A stretch of DNA of 64,000 nt. Source: Metaruminococcus_A sp964607135. GTDB lineage: Bacteria; Bacillota; Clostridia; Oscillospirales; Ruminococcaceae. Below are positions 63,803 through 64,000 of this stretch, in pieces. The position numbers and the translations under genes were made by a program. Positions within the stretch are counted from its first letter, which is position 1, and the number at the start of each line of letters is the position of its first letter. The stretch is from NCBI GenBank assembly GCA_964607135.1, contig CAZSIV010000003.1, forward strand, positions 1 to 64,000. Direction: 5' to 3'. The notes below the pieces were generated by a model. That model ran no database searches. It had not been told where the DNA came from and was given only the letters and a program-made list of their open reading frames with translations.

Positions 63803-64000
63803 CTATTCTTTCTCTTCCACGATTTTTTCGGCGATATCCAGAAACAAAATTCCCTCGAGATGGTCCAGCTCATGGCAGAACGCGCGGGCCAGCAAATCCT
63901 CACCCTCCCTGGTAAAGGTCTTTCCATGGCGGTCCTGCGCTTTGACCGTCACCTTTTTCGGGCGCTTGGTCAAGCCGTATTCACCGGGGCAGGACAGGCA
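63803..64000 (-). CDS. def: Peptide deformylase, 5' end beyond the window
   Basis: Only the last 65 residues are visible. They include CLSCPGEYG, part of motif 2 (EGCLS), and motif 3 CHELDHLEG with the zinc histidines. This iron/zinc enzyme removes the formyl group from new proteins. The first part lies to the right of base 64000. Confidence 0.92.
   Translation of the reverse strand, partial: CLSCPGEYGLTKRPKKVTVKAQDRHGKTFTREGEDLLARAFCHELDHLEGILFLDIAEKIVEEKE

Overview
The window looks like a chromosomal core region of a spore-forming Firmicute of class Clostridia, most like the Oscillospirales/Ruminococcaceae. The reasons are the Bacillus-like order def-fmt-rsmB-rlmN-prpC-prkC-rsgA-thiN-spoVM, the yggS-sepF-ylmH-divIVA division cluster, a spoIVFA/spoIVFB-like pair, a split transketolase, rubredoxin, ferritin, and AGGAGG-type ribosome sites with frequent TTG and GTG starts. 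The lineage is inferred from gene content. I see no rRNA, CRISPR array, insertion sequence, phage gene or integrase.

Layout. Bases 1-4,500 (minus) hold the 5' end of a tRNA-Val gene, lysA, ysxC/engB and lon. Bases 4,600-8,600 (plus) hold a TrpR-like regulator, a methyltransferase, hslO, a CNNM/CBS membrane protein and a small coiled-coil protein. Bases 8,600-14,073 (minus) hold glyA, then an M23 peptidase, an M50 site-2 protease and a radical-SAM/DUF2344 pair. Bases 14,074-16,400 (plus) hold a structured leader, a DUF3737 beta-helix-like protein and an aldo/keto reductase. Bases 16,400-35,320 form a nearly unbroken minus-strand block, read from high to low coordinate: miaB, a YmcA/YlbF-like protein, mutS, mutL, miaA, hfq, a HlyD-like adaptor, yggS, sepF, ylmH, divIVA, ileS, lspA, rluD, a HAD phosphatase, and the two transketolase halves. 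One good promoter lies before miaB.

Bases 35,400-46,800 (minus) hold rubredoxin, the SOS-controlled uvrB-uvrA pair, a 558-residue protein I do not recognise, and sbcD-sbcC. Bases 47,000-54,800 (plus) are accessory: an alpha/beta hydrolase, a zinc alcohol dehydrogenase, an RNase III-like protein with two C-terminal dsRNA-binding-like domains, a cupin, ferritin, a HAD hydrolase, a flavodoxin-type protein and a ClC chloride transporter. Bases 54,896-64,000 (minus) run def (cut by the window end), fmt, yugP, rsmB, rlmN, prpC, prkC, rsgA, thiN, a 51-residue membrane protein and the 29-residue spoVM.

Together these cover tRNA modification and mismatch repair (miaB, mutS, mutL, miaA, hfq), cell division (sepF, divIVA), translation start-up and PASTA-kinase signalling (def to prkC), sporulation (spoVM, spoIVF-like pair), and DNA and oxidative damage control (uvrBA, sbcDC, rubredoxin, ferritin, hslO). 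The items most worth a second look are the tandem-dsRBD RNase III, the folded leader before DUF3737, the unknown 558-residue protein, and three very long perfect hairpins at gene boundaries.
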